From the NCBI GenBank assembly GCA_900544025.1, contig UQTM01000018.1, positions 1 through 54,432 of the forward strand: DNA of 54,432 nt, read 5' to 3'. Each line of letters opens with the position of its first letter. Position 1 is the first letter of the stretch. Source of the DNA: an uncultured Odoribacter sp. GTDB taxonomy: Bacteria > Bacteroidota > Bacteroidia > Bacteroidales > Marinifilaceae. Made by a program: the position numbers and the translations under genes. Below are positions 42,382 to 51,203 of this stretch, in pieces. A model generated the notes under the pieces. It was given only the letters and a program-made list of their open reading frames with translations, was not told the origin of the DNA and searched no databases.

Positions 42382-43887
42382 CTAATAAGCAACCGGAAAA
42401 TTCCAACTTCCACTCAATGATAAGTTATCCACTCCCAATAGCGGTAAATTCAACGGGGTGCTAATGGTAATATTCTTTATCGGATTCAAGACTAAGTTTA
42501 GGATTGTACCTGAAATAATCCCTCCCAATATTCCGTCGATATTGGCGATCTGTCCTAACTGTACGCTAACCGTTAAGGAATGGTTACCGTCGGTCTGCTG
42601 GGTATAGGATTTCAACCCAAGGTCCAAAAATGAATAATCGGCTTTATACCTTCGGTTTATACCCGGAGTATAAGAAAGAGGATCGGTAATGTCCACAAAA
42701 ACACCGCCCAACACCAACGAATTATCGATCACCCCGTTCCACAACAATCCGCTGATCAGCCCTTCTTTTATCACATGAATTTTCTGAATATCGAAAAGCC
42801 CGGAAAAACCTTTTATATAAAGACATTTTTGGGCAAAAAACTGATCGGACGAAAAATCATACCGGAAACCGTTCACTCCGGAATATTTTTCCTGAACCGT
42901 TAAATTAAAATCGACGGATTTAGGAAAATCTTTAATGCTGACGATTGCCGTATGAGCATCGGCCGATTCCCAGGGATTCAGCAATGCCCCCAACACTCCC
43001 AATAAACCTCCCTGGTTTTCGTTTGCAGCCAATGCCGTACCGATCTGATCGACCAATTTTTGCAAAAAAAGATTATACAACGCATCCGTTACAGGCTGAA
43101 CCAATTTTTCCACGATAGGATTGACAACGGCATCGATACCTCCCAGCGTGGCAAGCACTAGGCTCGAAACATTCTGGCCGACCACAGCCTTGATCTGAGT
43201 GGTCAGCAATCCCCGGACGGTCGTCTGCAGAATATTTCGGTAGCCGATCTGGGTTACAATGTTATTCACCAATTGATTTAAAGCTGTCTGGGCATCTACT
43301 AAATTCCGGTGGACATTCTCGAAACCGATGATTCGCTGCAATAAAATCGACGGATTAGGATTTGCATTGCTGAAATTTGCCTTTGCCCAATAATATTCTG
43401 TATTGCTTTTAAATTCCGCAGGCGGCAGAAGAATCCGGGCACTGCTATAATTTACCGTATAATTCTGTAATACTTCGCTGTAATTTACAGAAGAGCCGGA
43501 TAAGGCATAAGGGAAAAGAGATTTTTCCACATTCCCAAGAAAAACAGCTATATACGAGCCGCGGGGAAGCGTATCGCGCACCGTTCCCAAAGGCCAGACT
43601 GCCGTTGTTCCGGGCATTAATACAATCCGGGTTTTCACGAACTCTCCCGTAGATTTATATACGATATAGCGAACATGCTGTACTCTGGCATCGGTTCCGC
43701 TGACAGCAGCACGGGTATCCGGTAAACCGTTCGAAAAAGAAGCGACAAAATAGCCTTCCGGCACAGCCTGTTCCTGCCCTCCGGAGCATTCCGGCCCAAC
43801 CGGGAAGTTCTCTTCATCGGCAGATTTATCGCATCCGGTCAATGCAAACAAAGCCCATAGGCCGCATATATAAAAATACAATTTCAT
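42382..43887 (-). CDS. Large fimbrillin-like lipoprotein (candidate tip or accessory subunit)
   Basis: 501 residues. Lipoprotein signal ends at LTGC (Cys19), and a possible arginine processing site occurs in NGLPDTRAAVSG (about residue 54-65). The first 180 residues are beta-rich and pilin-like. Residues about 190-310 form a long hydrophobic alpha-helical stretch (for example VTQIGYRNILQTTVRGLLTT and IVEKLVQPVTDALYNLFLQK) unlike a standard fimbrillin domain. The rest is beta-rich again. It lies between the other fimbrial genes, so it is most likely a tip or accessory subunit; no family name is firm. Confidence 0.62.
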   Translation of the reverse strand: MKLYFYICGLWALFALTGCDKSADEENFPVGPECSGGQEQAVPEGYFVASFSNGLPDTRAAVSGTDARVQHVRYIVYKSTGEFVKTRIVLMPGTTAVWPLGTVRDTLPRGSYIAVFLGNVEKSLFPYALSGSSVNYSEVLQNYTVNYSSARILLPPAEFKSNTEYYWAKANFSNANPNPSILLQRIIGFENVHRNLVDAQTALNQLVNNIVTQIGYRNILQTTVRGLLTTQIKAVVGQNVSSLVLATLGGIDAVVNPIVEKLVQPVTDALYNLFLQKLVDQIGTALAANENQGGLLGVLGALLNPWESADAHTAIVSIKDFPKSVDFNLTVQEKYSGVNGFRYDFSSDQFFAQKCLYIKGFSGLFDIQKIHVIKEGLISGLLWNGVIDNSLVLGGVFVDITDPLSYTPGINRRYKADYSFLDLGLKSYTQQTDGNHSLTVSVQLGQIANIDGILGGIISGTILNLVLNPIKNITISTPLNLPLLGVDNLSLSGSWNFPVAY

Positions 43888-43901
43888 GCTTTCATCATTG
43901 A

Positions 43902-44930
43902 TTAATTCACTCCATCCCAGGAGTCGTCATCCAGATCGATCGTCCTGCTGATTTCAAAACCGATATTTATCAGGCTATAACTACCGGTGATATTCACCGT
44001 TCCGTTCGGCAATAAAATAATGCTGTTACTCTGCGATACCTCCGAATCGGGTACGTTGATCGTATAAGTTTCCGTGGTGGAATCGTATTCCACGATCAGA
44101 TAATATTTCGACTTATTCACATTCAGCGTCGGAAGCAATATTGTCGTAAAATTTACGCTCCCGGAAACCGGAATAAGTTTCTGGATCACCCGGCTATCCT
44201 GATCGCCGGGAACTTGCACGGCAACAGCCACCGTATCGTTTACCTGTATGGATTTCACCATTTTTTCCGCAGTCAAAGTCATAGACTTCACATATCCCGG
44301 AATATTGGTAACCGAAACATTCAGGCCACTGACAAACCGCTTTAATTGTCCGCTTAAACTGATATTTGTAGTTTCTCCCGGTGTAAATACCGTTCCGATC
44401 GGAATCCCGTTCTGCGAAGCGGTCAGGACACAAGTAAAAAATTCAGGTACTCGTGCCGGTGATTTCGGCATAAACCTGAAATTAGCCAGACTCGAAGGAG
44501 CGGGCTGTACGGCCAACTCCACCAAATTAGAAACAGCACCGGGCGAATAATAATTATAGTCGCTTTGCCGATAACCGATCACCAAAACTTTATATGTAAA
44601 AGATTTGGCCAATTTAAGCGAAAGGGATTCTGCCGGAAAAGCATTCACATCCCATTGACGGGCAAAATTCCAGGCCGGAATAAAATTATCCGCCCGGCTA
44701 TCCGGCAATGCTGTATTCAATTTCTGAAAAGGTAACACCAATATCCTGCTTACCGGAGAAGCGGCAGCCCGGCTATCCGGCAATGCTTCGGAAACAGCAG
44801 CCTTTCCCACCGTAATCTCAATTGGGACAAGACCGTCCCCCTCCTGTTCCGGAACCTCCAAACGGGAGCATGCAAACAAAAACAGGACAGTGATTCCCGG
44901 AATCCCAATACGCCGTATTCCTCTTCTCAT
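43902..44930 (-). CDS. Fimbrillin-like lipoprotein, accessory subunit
   Basis: 342 residues. Lipoprotein signal ends at TVLFLFAC (Cys21). Two copies of ALPDSRA, about 25 residues apart, sit in the N-terminal propeptide-like part, each with an Arg that could be a processing site as in other fimbrillins. The rest is beta-rich and resembles the two-domain pilin fold (for example NISLSGQLKRFVSGLNVSVT). It lies in the middle of the fimbrial operon. Whether it is a stalk or accessory pilin is not clear. Confidence 0.65.
   Translation of the reverse strand: MRRGIRRIGIPGITVLFLFACSRLEVPEQEGDGLVPIEITVGKAAVSEALPDSRAAASPVSRILVLPFQKLNTALPDSRADNFIPAWNFARQWDVNAFPAESLSLKLAKSFTYKVLVIGYRQSDYNYYSPGAVSNLVELAVQPAPSSLANFRFMPKSPARVPEFFTCVLTASQNGIPIGTVFTPGETTNISLSGQLKRFVSGLNVSVTNIPGYVKSMTLTAEKMVKSIQVNDTVAVAVQVPGDQDSRVIQKLIPVSGSVNFTTILLPTLNVNKSKYYLIVEYDSTTETYTINVPDSEVSQSNSIILLPNGTVNITGSYSLINIGFEISRTIDLDDDSWDGVN
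44692..44787. repeat. Duplicated 21-bp sequence encoding ALPDSRA
   Basis: A perfect 21-base direct repeat occurs at 44692-44712 and 44767-44787, 75 bases (25 codons) apart in the same frame. Each copy encodes ALPDSRA, with an Arg that might be a processing site. A unit-length duplication in the pilin propeptide is the simplest reading. Confidence 0.8.
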
Positions 44931-45045
44931 AATCTGAATATTATATCATCTTCATAAAACACAACCTCTCCCCTCACTCCGATTGTTTTCAAATAAGTTT
45001 TCCGGAATACTTCTTCCGAAATATCCCGGAAAACGAACGTCCCAA

Positions 45046-46122
45046 TTATTGTATTACTAAATTGTGAATGGTGTTCCAACTGGGATCGATCGAAAGAACA
45101 ATCACCTGGTCTTTCAATAAATCTATTGCGGAATCATCATCTCCGGTATCGGGAGTGCCGCCCCCGGTCGTATCGCCTTTGCTGACTTTTCTTCCCAACG
45201 AATAGAAATGATTGGCAGTAAGGTTCAGGGTGGAACTCGCTCCGTCCACAACCGTCCATGCTTTTAAGAGATTATTGCTCGCATCGTACAATCCCAGGCT
45301 CAACGTCACACTCCCCACAGGCAACAAAAATCTGCCGAAAAGCTGAGAATTGGCTACCTTCACCACTCCCTGGGCCGTCAGGTCGTTACCGGAGTAAACG
45401 CCTTCTGCCGTTACAGTCTGGCCGGATAAATCCGCATCGATAAGATTATAAGCCACGCCGGTGGGAACTGCCCCGACACCATTTGCCAACCCCACCTGGG
45501 TATCGGCATTCGAGACCGTGAGGCGCAGATATTTCACCGTAGTATTGTTCAGCATGGCAGGGACATTCTTAAAATACCCCAATACTCCCGCTACCTTACG
45601 GGTCATTTGCATACTGACACGTACCCCCTCCGAAGTCACCATCGCAGCCTGCAAACCGGCAAAAATTTCCGATTCATTGCCCGGGGCGGTGATCGTTGCC
45701 ATCATCTCCCCGATCTTAGTCGTTCCGGCAACCGGAGACGTCAGCGTATAATTATCGGTCGCTTCCCTTCCCACCAGCAAGAATTCATAATCTCCGGCTA
45801 CCAGCTTATCGTTATCCGGAACGGTAAAACGCATAAAAGTACTCCCCTTAGTCCAATTCGGTACATTATACGTCTTCAAATAAATATAATCCGTCCCATT
45901 GTTCTGGAACACATAAATATTTACCCGTTCCACCTCCTGCACAGCTTCCTGGCTATACAACGGCCGGCTACGTGCAAGCACGCCCTTCGTCGGCTCATTT
46001 ACGGCAGACAGTTCAAACACTTGTCCGCTCTCCGGATCCGACAATCCGTCTTTCCCGTCCGAGCAGGCAGCCATCATCATACCCACAACTGCCATCAAAA
46101 TAATTTTTTTCATAGTTTTCAT
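45046..46122 (-). CDS. Fimbrillin (FimA/Mfa1-like major fimbrial subunit candidate)
   Basis: 358 residues. Lipoprotein signal ends at MMMAAC (Cys20). A long N-terminal strand region follows with an arginine pair LARSRPLYSQ suitable for processing, then EAVQEVERVNIYVFQNNGTD. Later beta-rich repeats and the C-terminal DQVIVLSIDPSWNTIHNLVI match Bacteroidales fimbrillins, in which the tail supplies the donor strand. It is second in the operon, just after the Mfa2-like anchor, so it is the best candidate for the shaft protein. Confidence 0.82.
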   Translation of the reverse strand: MKTMKKIILMAVVGMMMAACSDGKDGLSDPESGQVFELSAVNEPTKGVLARSRPLYSQEAVQEVERVNIYVFQNNGTDYIYLKTYNVPNWTKGSTFMRFTVPDNDKLVAGDYEFLLVGREATDNYTLTSPVAGTTKIGEMMATITAPGNESEIFAGLQAAMVTSEGVRVSMQMTRKVAGVLGYFKNVPAMLNNTTVKYLRLTVSNADTQVGLANGVGAVPTGVAYNLIDADLSGQTVTAEGVYSGNDLTAQGVVKVANSQLFGRFLLPVGSVTLSLGLYDASNNLLKAWTVVDGASSTLNLTANHFYSLGRKVSKGDTTGGGTPDTGDDDSAIDLLKDQVIVLSIDPSWNTIHNLVIQ

Positions 46123-46137
46123 TCCGTTTTAATTTAA

Positions 46138-47088
46138 TTAGCTCATCGTTATATCCATATCATGAAGTTTAGTCCATGCCCCATCCGCTGCCGTCCACAC
46201 CTCAACCCCGCCATCCAGCTTAAAATTCAGCCTGAATGCAGTAACTTCGTTCCGTTTTACAGTTACGTTAAAATCAGGAATGAACATAAACGGCAAATCG
46301 GCATCTTTGGTATATAAAGCCAAACGTACGACTGAAATCTTTCCGGTCATTGTCGGGGCAAGGCTCAATAATCCATTCACAGAAGGAGAAAGGTTGCCGG
46401 TAAATGTTTTTTGTACAACGGTTTCGTCCCGATATTCCCCGTTTTGATCTACATTCCGATAAATCCCGGACACCCGGCACTCAATCCGGTCCACCGAATC
46501 CGGCAAATTTTCCAGTAAAAGATAAAGTACCCCTTTCGTGCGCTGCAACTCCGCATAAGCAGTAAGATGATCCGGTGTCAATTCGATGGTATCGGATAAC
46601 AGATAAACATCCGCACCTTCCATTCCGGTAGGGTGTAAATCATAGGAAAGTATCCCGTCACGGTCTAATGCCGCTCTATCATCATTTCCAAAAGCACTCA
46701 GGATATAACGTCCCGGCGGAATCCCGACCAAATCCAGCACTTGTTGTTTATCATCATTTGCAACAGTATAAGCCGGAACATGCTGTACAATCGCTCTCGT
46801 TTCCTCATTGCGTAAATAATACATCAGCGTCGGGACATAAGCATTGAATGGTAGCTGCTCGTCTTTTAACGGCCACCCCGGAATATTCCCTGCATTTGTA
46901 TAGTTTTTATCCTTTACGCCGAAAGTTACCTCATAAACGACGGGACAATCCCCACTCCCTTTTTCTTTCAGGCAGGAAACACATAGAAACGACAGTGTCA
47001 ATAGAAAAACATACAAAACACTCCTGTTGTCCGGCTTTTTCCCAAAAAATACATTCCTTTCTGCAACTATTTTTATACCCTGCCTCAT
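46138..47088 (-). CDS. FimB/Mfa2-family fimbrial anchor lipoprotein
   Basis: 316 residues with a long N-terminal part; the signal sequence VLYVFLLTLSFLCVSC ends at Cys39 and is followed by LKEKGSGDCPVVYEVTFG, a hallmark of Mfa2-type anchors. The mature protein carries beta-rich domains. It anchors the growing fimbria in the outer membrane and limits its length in Porphyromonas (known for the family). The Met at 47088 gives a long n-region; a later start is possible but none fits better. First gene of the fimbrial operon. Confidence 0.85.
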   Translation of the reverse strand: MRQGIKIVAERNVFFGKKPDNRSVLYVFLLTLSFLCVSCLKEKGSGDCPVVYEVTFGVKDKNYTNAGNIPGWPLKDEQLPFNAYVPTLMYYLRNEETRAIVQHVPAYTVANDDKQQVLDLVGIPPGRYILSAFGNDDRAALDRDGILSYDLHPTGMEGADVYLLSDTIELTPDHLTAYAELQRTKGVLYLLLENLPDSVDRIECRVSGIYRNVDQNGEYRDETVVQKTFTGNLSPSVNGLLSLAPTMTGKISVVRLALYTKDADLPFMFIPDFNVTVKRNEVTAFRLNFKLDGGVEVWTAADGAWTKLHDMDITMS

Positions 47089-47413
47089 CTCATTTTATTT
47101 TCTTCTCTTAGGAACGCAGGTTAAACACGGGGAGTTTTATTATTTAACATAAATATTATATGAATACCTGAATCTATCATTAAATTTCAAAAAAAGATAA
47201 CACATATCCGAAAAACGCATTCTGAACGCAGCTCCTTGAAGAATCTATCAAAAAATCATTTTATATTTTCGTTTCGAATGAACGATCCGATACACCTCTT
47301 TTACGGCATTTATCCCCACAGATCGTCGTCAAACAGTGCATTCCACCGGAAATTATATTGCCGTTGCCCGGATTTTTTGTATCTTAGCAGCTTGAAATTA
47401 AAACGAACAAATT
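47089..47413. other. Divergent intergenic region, fimbrial operon and clpP
   Basis: A 325-base gap. It holds the clpP promoter (TTG 47358-47360, 19 bases, TATCTTAG 47380-47387) and, on the minus strand, a TATCTTTT (47199-47192) that could be the -7 box of the fimbrial operon; no matching -33 is seen for it. No ORF of note. The A/T-rich centre shows no strong inverted repeat. Confidence 0.5.
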
Positions 47414-48091
47414 ATGTTTCCACAGGACGAATTCAAAAAATATGCATTAAAACATAAAGGGATCAGCAGCCTGTCCCTGCATCGGATGGAATCGGCAACC
47501 GCCAGTTATATTACTCCCAACATCATCGAAGAGCGGCAGTTGAACATCGCCAGTATGGACGTATTCTCACGTTTGATGATGGACCGGATCATTTTCTTAG
47601 GGGTACCGATCGACGATGATGTATCGAACATCATTATGGCGCAGTTATTATTTCTGGAATCGACCGATCCGGGAAAAGACATTCAAATCTATTTCAACAG
47701 TCCGGGAGGCTCTATTTATGCCGGATTAGGCATTTACGACACCATGCAATACATCAATTGCGACGTAGCCACGATATGCACCGGCCTGGCCGCTTCCATG
47801 AGTGCCGTACTGATGACTGCCGGAACAAAAGGGAAACGTTCCGCCTTAAAGCATTCACGCATCATGATCCACCAGCCTATGAGCGGAGTGCAGGGTCAGG
47901 CTTCGGACATCGAGATCACCTCGCGCGAAGTGCAGAAACTGAAAAAAGAACTCTATACGATCATTGCCGAACATTCCGGACAACCTTATAAAAAAGTGGA
48001 AAAAGATTCCGACCGCGACTATTGGATGACGGCAGAAGAAGCGAAAGAATACGGTATGATCGATACCATTTTAACCAGAGAGAAAAAATAA
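47414..48091 (+). CDS. clpP: ATP-dependent Clp protease proteolytic subunit
   Basis: 225 residues. Catalytic Ser128 in TGLAASMSAVLM and His153 in SRIMIHQPMSGVQGQ are visible, with the Asp near residue 202 in SDRDYWM. The N-terminus is longer than E. coli ClpP. It forms the two-ring protease chamber with ClpX, encoded three bases downstream. Promoter at 47358-47387. Confidence 0.97.
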   Translation: MFPQDEFKKYALKHKGISSLSLHRMESATASYITPNIIEERQLNIASMDVFSRLMMDRIIFLGVPIDDDVSNIIMAQLLFLESTDPGKDIQIYFNSPGGSIYAGLGIYDTMQYINCDVATICTGLAASMSAVLMTAGTKGKRSALKHSRIMIHQPMSGVQGQASDIEITSREVQKLKKELYTIIAEHSGQPYKKVEKDSDRDYWMTAEEAKEYGMIDTILTREKK

Positions 48092-48093
48092 GA

Positions 48094-49314
48094 ATGAAAA
48101 TGCAAGATAAATGTTCTTTCTGCGGAAGGTCGCGTAATGAAGTCAATTTGCTGATTGCCGGAACCGACGGCTATATTTGCGATGAATGTGCGACACAGGC
48201 TTTCGATATCGTCCGGGAGGAAATGAAAAACAGGTCTGCTCTGGATCTGGAACAGATCGAAGTGAAGAAACCGATTGAAATCAAAGCCTTCCTCGACCAA
48301 TATGTCATCGGACAGGACGAAGCCAAAAAACACCTTGCCGTAGCTGTTTACAATCATTATAAGCGGCTGCTCCACAAAGCCGGAAAAGACGACGTCGAAA
48401 TTGAAAAATCGAATATCGTCATGGTGGGACGCACCGGAACAGGGAAAACCCTGCTGGCACGTACCATTGCCAAAATGCTCCACGTTCCGTTCACGATCGT
48501 GGATGCAACCGTACTGACAGAGGCCGGATATGTAGGTGAGGATATCGAATCGATCCTGACCCGCTTACTTCAGGCAGCCGACTACAATGTGGAAGCCGCC
48601 GAAAAAGGAATCGTTTTTATCGACGAGCTGGACAAAATCGCCCGGAAAGGAGATAATCCTTCGATCACCCGCGACGTAAGCGGCGAAGGCGTTCAGCAAG
48701 GACTGCTGAAACTACTGGAAGGTTCTGTCGTGAACGTTCCCCCACAGGGAGGACGGAAACATCCCGACCAGAAAATGATCCCGGTAAATACAAAGAATAT
48801 CCTATTTATTTGCGGTGGAGCTTTCGACGGCATCGAAAAGAAGATTGCAGCCCGGATGAATACAATGGTAGTCGGTTTCAATGCAAGCAAGGCAAAAGAA
48901 CAGATCGATCGCGAGAACCTGTTGCAATATATCGCTCCGCAAGATTTAAAATCTTTTGGACTGATCCCGGAAATTATCGGACGCCTTCCGGTGCTCACCT
49001 ATCTCGAACCGCTCGACCGTCAGGCTTTACGGAACATTCTCACCGAACCTAAAAACGCAATTATCCGGCAATATGTCAAACTGTTCGAACTCGACGGCAT
49101 TACGTTGAAATTCGACGAAGAAGTTTATGAATATATTGTGGACAAAGCCATTGAATTCCGTTTGGGAGCACGCGGCTTACGCTCGATTTGCGAAGCGATC
49201 ATGACCGATCTTATGTTTGAAATCCCTTCGCAAAACAAAGATAGTGTCACCATCACCAAAGCTTATGCCGAAGAAAAAATGAACCGGGTGAACATGCAAA
49301 AATTAAGAGCATAA
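48094..49314 (+). CDS. clpX: ATP-dependent Clp protease ATP-binding subunit ClpX
   Basis: 406 residues from MKMQDKCSFCGRS; the frame extends upstream but this start gives the zinc-binding domain (Cys7, Cys10, Cys29, Cys32) at its usual place. Walker A is GRTGTGKTLLA, the pore loop is GYVGEDIE, Walker B is VFIDELDKIA, and sensor II is in LGARGLRSICE. ClpX unfolds substrates and feeds them to ClpP, with which it is cotranscribed. Confidence 0.97.
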   Translation: MKMQDKCSFCGRSRNEVNLLIAGTDGYICDECATQAFDIVREEMKNRSALDLEQIEVKKPIEIKAFLDQYVIGQDEAKKHLAVAVYNHYKRLLHKAGKDDVEIEKSNIVMVGRTGTGKTLLARTIAKMLHVPFTIVDATVLTEAGYVGEDIESILTRLLQAADYNVEAAEKGIVFIDELDKIARKGDNPSITRDVSGEGVQQGLLKLLEGSVVNVPPQGGRKHPDQKMIPVNTKNILFICGGAFDGIEKKIAARMNTMVVGFNASKAKEQIDRENLLQYIAPQDLKSFGLIPEIIGRLPVLTYLEPLDRQALRNILTEPKNAIIRQYVKLFELDGITLKFDEEVYEYIVDKAIEFRLGARGLRSICEAIMTDLMFEIPSQNKDSVTITKAYAEEKMNRVNMQKLRA

Positions 49315-49332
49315 AACCTCTGTATCTATCAT

Positions 49333-49363
49333 AAAAAAGCGAATCTAATAGATTCGCTTTTTT
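49333..49363 (+). terminator. Intrinsic terminator after clpX
   Basis: AAAAAAGCGAATC (49333-49345) pairs with GATTCGCTTTTTT (49351-49363) around a five-base loop and a T-run; it can work in both directions. Confidence 0.9.
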
Positions 49364-49386
49364 ATTTTATCGCTTAACGTGACCGT

Positions 49387-49857
49387 TCACTTCAACATCA
49401 TATAAGGAATTTTTGAAAGTCCTTCTCCCAGCTGATTGAGCCCTTTTTCAAGTTTTCCTTTTAACATCATTTTCAGCATCATATTCAATTCTCCATGGAA
49501 TGTCAGTTTCATTCGGGTATCGTAAGGACCGTTTTCCAATAACTGTATCCATAAATTAAAATCGAAAGGTACACTATCATCCCCCCCCAATTTGATCATT
49601 TTCGGATGTTCTTTCTCGATAATCTTTACTCCCATTTCCCCCATATCCTTCAACTTAATAAAACAAGTGTCTTCTGTAAAACGCGTCCCCTCGACCTGTT
49701 CCGAAATCTTATCCAGCTGTTCACTTTGTCCCAAACCGAATTGCCTGGCCATTTCTATCAATTTACCGATACGGCTGAAATCGGAAAGAAAACTATACAC
49801 ATCGTGTATCGGACAATCAATTTTATAAACTTCGCTTGCAATTTTTGTTGTTGCCAT
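49387..49857 (-). CDS. SRPBCC/START-like protein
   Basis: 156 residues. The N-terminal TTKIASEVYKIDCPIHDVYS and FLSDFSRIGKL match the polyketide cyclase/SRPBCC start, and the C-terminal MLKMMLKGKLEKGLNQLGEG is the long helix over the lipid cavity. The family binds hydrophobic ligands; the function here is unknown. Its position next to pyrE seems incidental. Confidence 0.82.
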   Translation of the reverse strand: MATTKIASEVYKIDCPIHDVYSFLSDFSRIGKLIEMARQFGLGQSEQLDKISEQVEGTRFTEDTCFIKLKDMGEMGVKIIEKEHPKMIKLGGDDSVPFDFNLWIQLLENGPYDTRMKLTFHGELNMMLKMMLKGKLEKGLNQLGEGLSKIPYMMLK

Positions 49858-49913
49858 AATTAAAACCTGAAAATATACCTATATTGCTACACTCATTCGA
49901 CGCCAGTGGCACA

Positions 49914-50543
49914 TTATTGATAGGTTTCCGGGCTTAATCTCCATTCTTTCAATTTCTCCACCTGATCTTCGTGCACATATCCGGTCTTTACGGCCAAGTC
50001 GATCATGGCATTATAATTACTCAAAGTGGTTAGTTCGCATCCGGCACTTTTAAAATTATCTTCCGCCTTCTTAAACCCGTAAGTAAAAATAGCAACCATT
50101 CCCAGCACTTCACAGCCTCCGTTCCTTAATGCTTCCACAGCCTGTAAACTGGAACCTCCCGTAGAAATCAGGTCTTCGATCACCACCACTTTCTGGCCTG
50201 CCTTATATTCTCCTTCGATCAGGTTTTCCAAACCATGACTCTTAGCAGAAGAACGCACATAGATAAAAGGCAATCCCAATTCCTGCGCCACCAGAACACC
50301 CTGCGCAATAGCTCCCGTTGCAACTCCCGCAATCACTTCTGCCTGAGGATATTTCTCCCGGATAACAGCAGCAAACTGCTCCCGGATATAAGTACGCACC
50401 TCCGGATAAGACAAGGTCTTACGGTTATCGCAATAAATCGGCGATTTCCAACCGGAAGCCCAGGTAAAAGGATGGGTCGGCTCCAATTTTATTGCTTTAA
50501 TATCTAACAAATAGGATGCCACTTTTTCTGCAACTGTATTCAT
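49914..50543 (-). CDS. pyrE: Orotate phosphoribosyltransferase
   Basis: 209 residues. PRPP motif VVVIEDLISTGGSSLQAVEA (about 115-134), with PTHPFTWASGWKSPIYCDNR at the N-terminus and VIAGVATGAIAQGVLVAQEL, identifies PyrE. It converts orotate and PRPP to orotidine 5'-phosphate in pyrimidine synthesis. Divergent from the Nudix gene, whose promoter overlaps the pyrE start. Confidence 0.96.
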   Translation of the reverse strand: MNTVAEKVASYLLDIKAIKLEPTHPFTWASGWKSPIYCDNRKTLSYPEVRTYIREQFAAVIREKYPQAEVIAGVATGAIAQGVLVAQELGLPFIYVRSSAKSHGLENLIEGEYKAGQKVVVIEDLISTGGSSLQAVEALRNGGCEVLGMVAIFTYGFKKAEDNFKSAGCELTTLSNYNAMIDLAVKTGYVHEDQVEKLKEWRLSPETYQ

Positions 50544-50558
50544 TTTTATTTATTTTTG
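50527..50558 (+). promoter_or_regulatory. Promoter of the Nudix gene
   Basis: TCTG (50527-50530), 20 bases, TATTTTTG (50551-50558): a near-perfect TAnnTTTG box. It lies within the start of pyrE on the opposite strand. Supports the short start at 50594. Confidence 0.55.
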
Positions 50559-50593
50559 TAATGTTATTATTAAATTCAAATTCTAAAATACAA

Positions 50594-51202
50594 ATGTATA
50601 AAGTATTTTTTAAAGAGAGTTGTTTTTTACTGACCGATGACCAAAATTTGTTAAAAGAAGGAACAATTTCTCTGGTACACCAAAACTTCAACACAACGAA
50701 GAACTTCATTATCAACCTACGCCAACAGAGAGAAAAATTCAAAGCCGTCATTTACCACGATGATCTGGAAGACCTTTTCGGTATATTCAAATCCTGCTTT
50801 CTATACGTTAAAGCCGCCGGAGGGGCTGTCCGGCAAGAAAACGGGATACTCATGATAAAACGGTCGGGAATGTACGATTTGCCTAAAGGCCACGTAGAAG
50901 CCTGCGAAACCGTAGAAGCCTGTGCAATTCGCGAAGTAGAAGAAGAATGCGGGGTCAGGCAGGTAAGCATCACCGGCCCTCTGGCGACCACACTGCACAT
51001 TTATCCCCGGCACAACGACTGGTTCCTAAAGAAAACCTATTGGTACAATATGACTTGTCCGGCCGGACAAACCCTCACCCCGCAAACAGAAGAAGACATA
51101 GAAGAAGTTTTCTGGTTTCCGGTCGGTGAATTGGAATCGGTATTTCAGCAAACCTATCCTTCTTTAATCGAAGTGATGGAAAAAATAAAAAACGGGCAAT
51201 AA
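50594..51202 (+). CDS. Nudix hydrolase
   Basis: 202 residues from MYKVFFKESCF; the upstream extension overlaps pyrE and its predicted promoter and looks non-coding. The Nudix box GHVEACETVEACAIREVEEECG (residues about 99-120) is complete. An N-terminal region of about 70 residues precedes it. The enzyme hydrolyses a nucleoside diphosphate linked to another group; the substrate is not known. Ends three bases before the convergent phosphotransferase. Confidence 0.9.
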   Translation: MYKVFFKESCFLLTDDQNLLKEGTISLVHQNFNTTKNFIINLRQQREKFKAVIYHDDLEDLFGIFKSCFLYVKAAGGAVRQENGILMIKRSGMYDLPKGHVEACETVEACAIREVEEECGVRQVSITGPLATTLHIYPRHNDWFLKKTYWYNMTCPAGQTLTPQTEEDIEEVFWFPVGELESVFQQTYPSLIEVMEKIKNGQ

Positions 51203-51203
51203 A

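Noticed and set aside
50516..50593. Long start of the Nudix ORF
   Set aside because: It overlaps pyrE and a promoter-like sequence and adds a hydrophobic tail not seen in Nudix hydrolases; the ATG at 50594 fits better.
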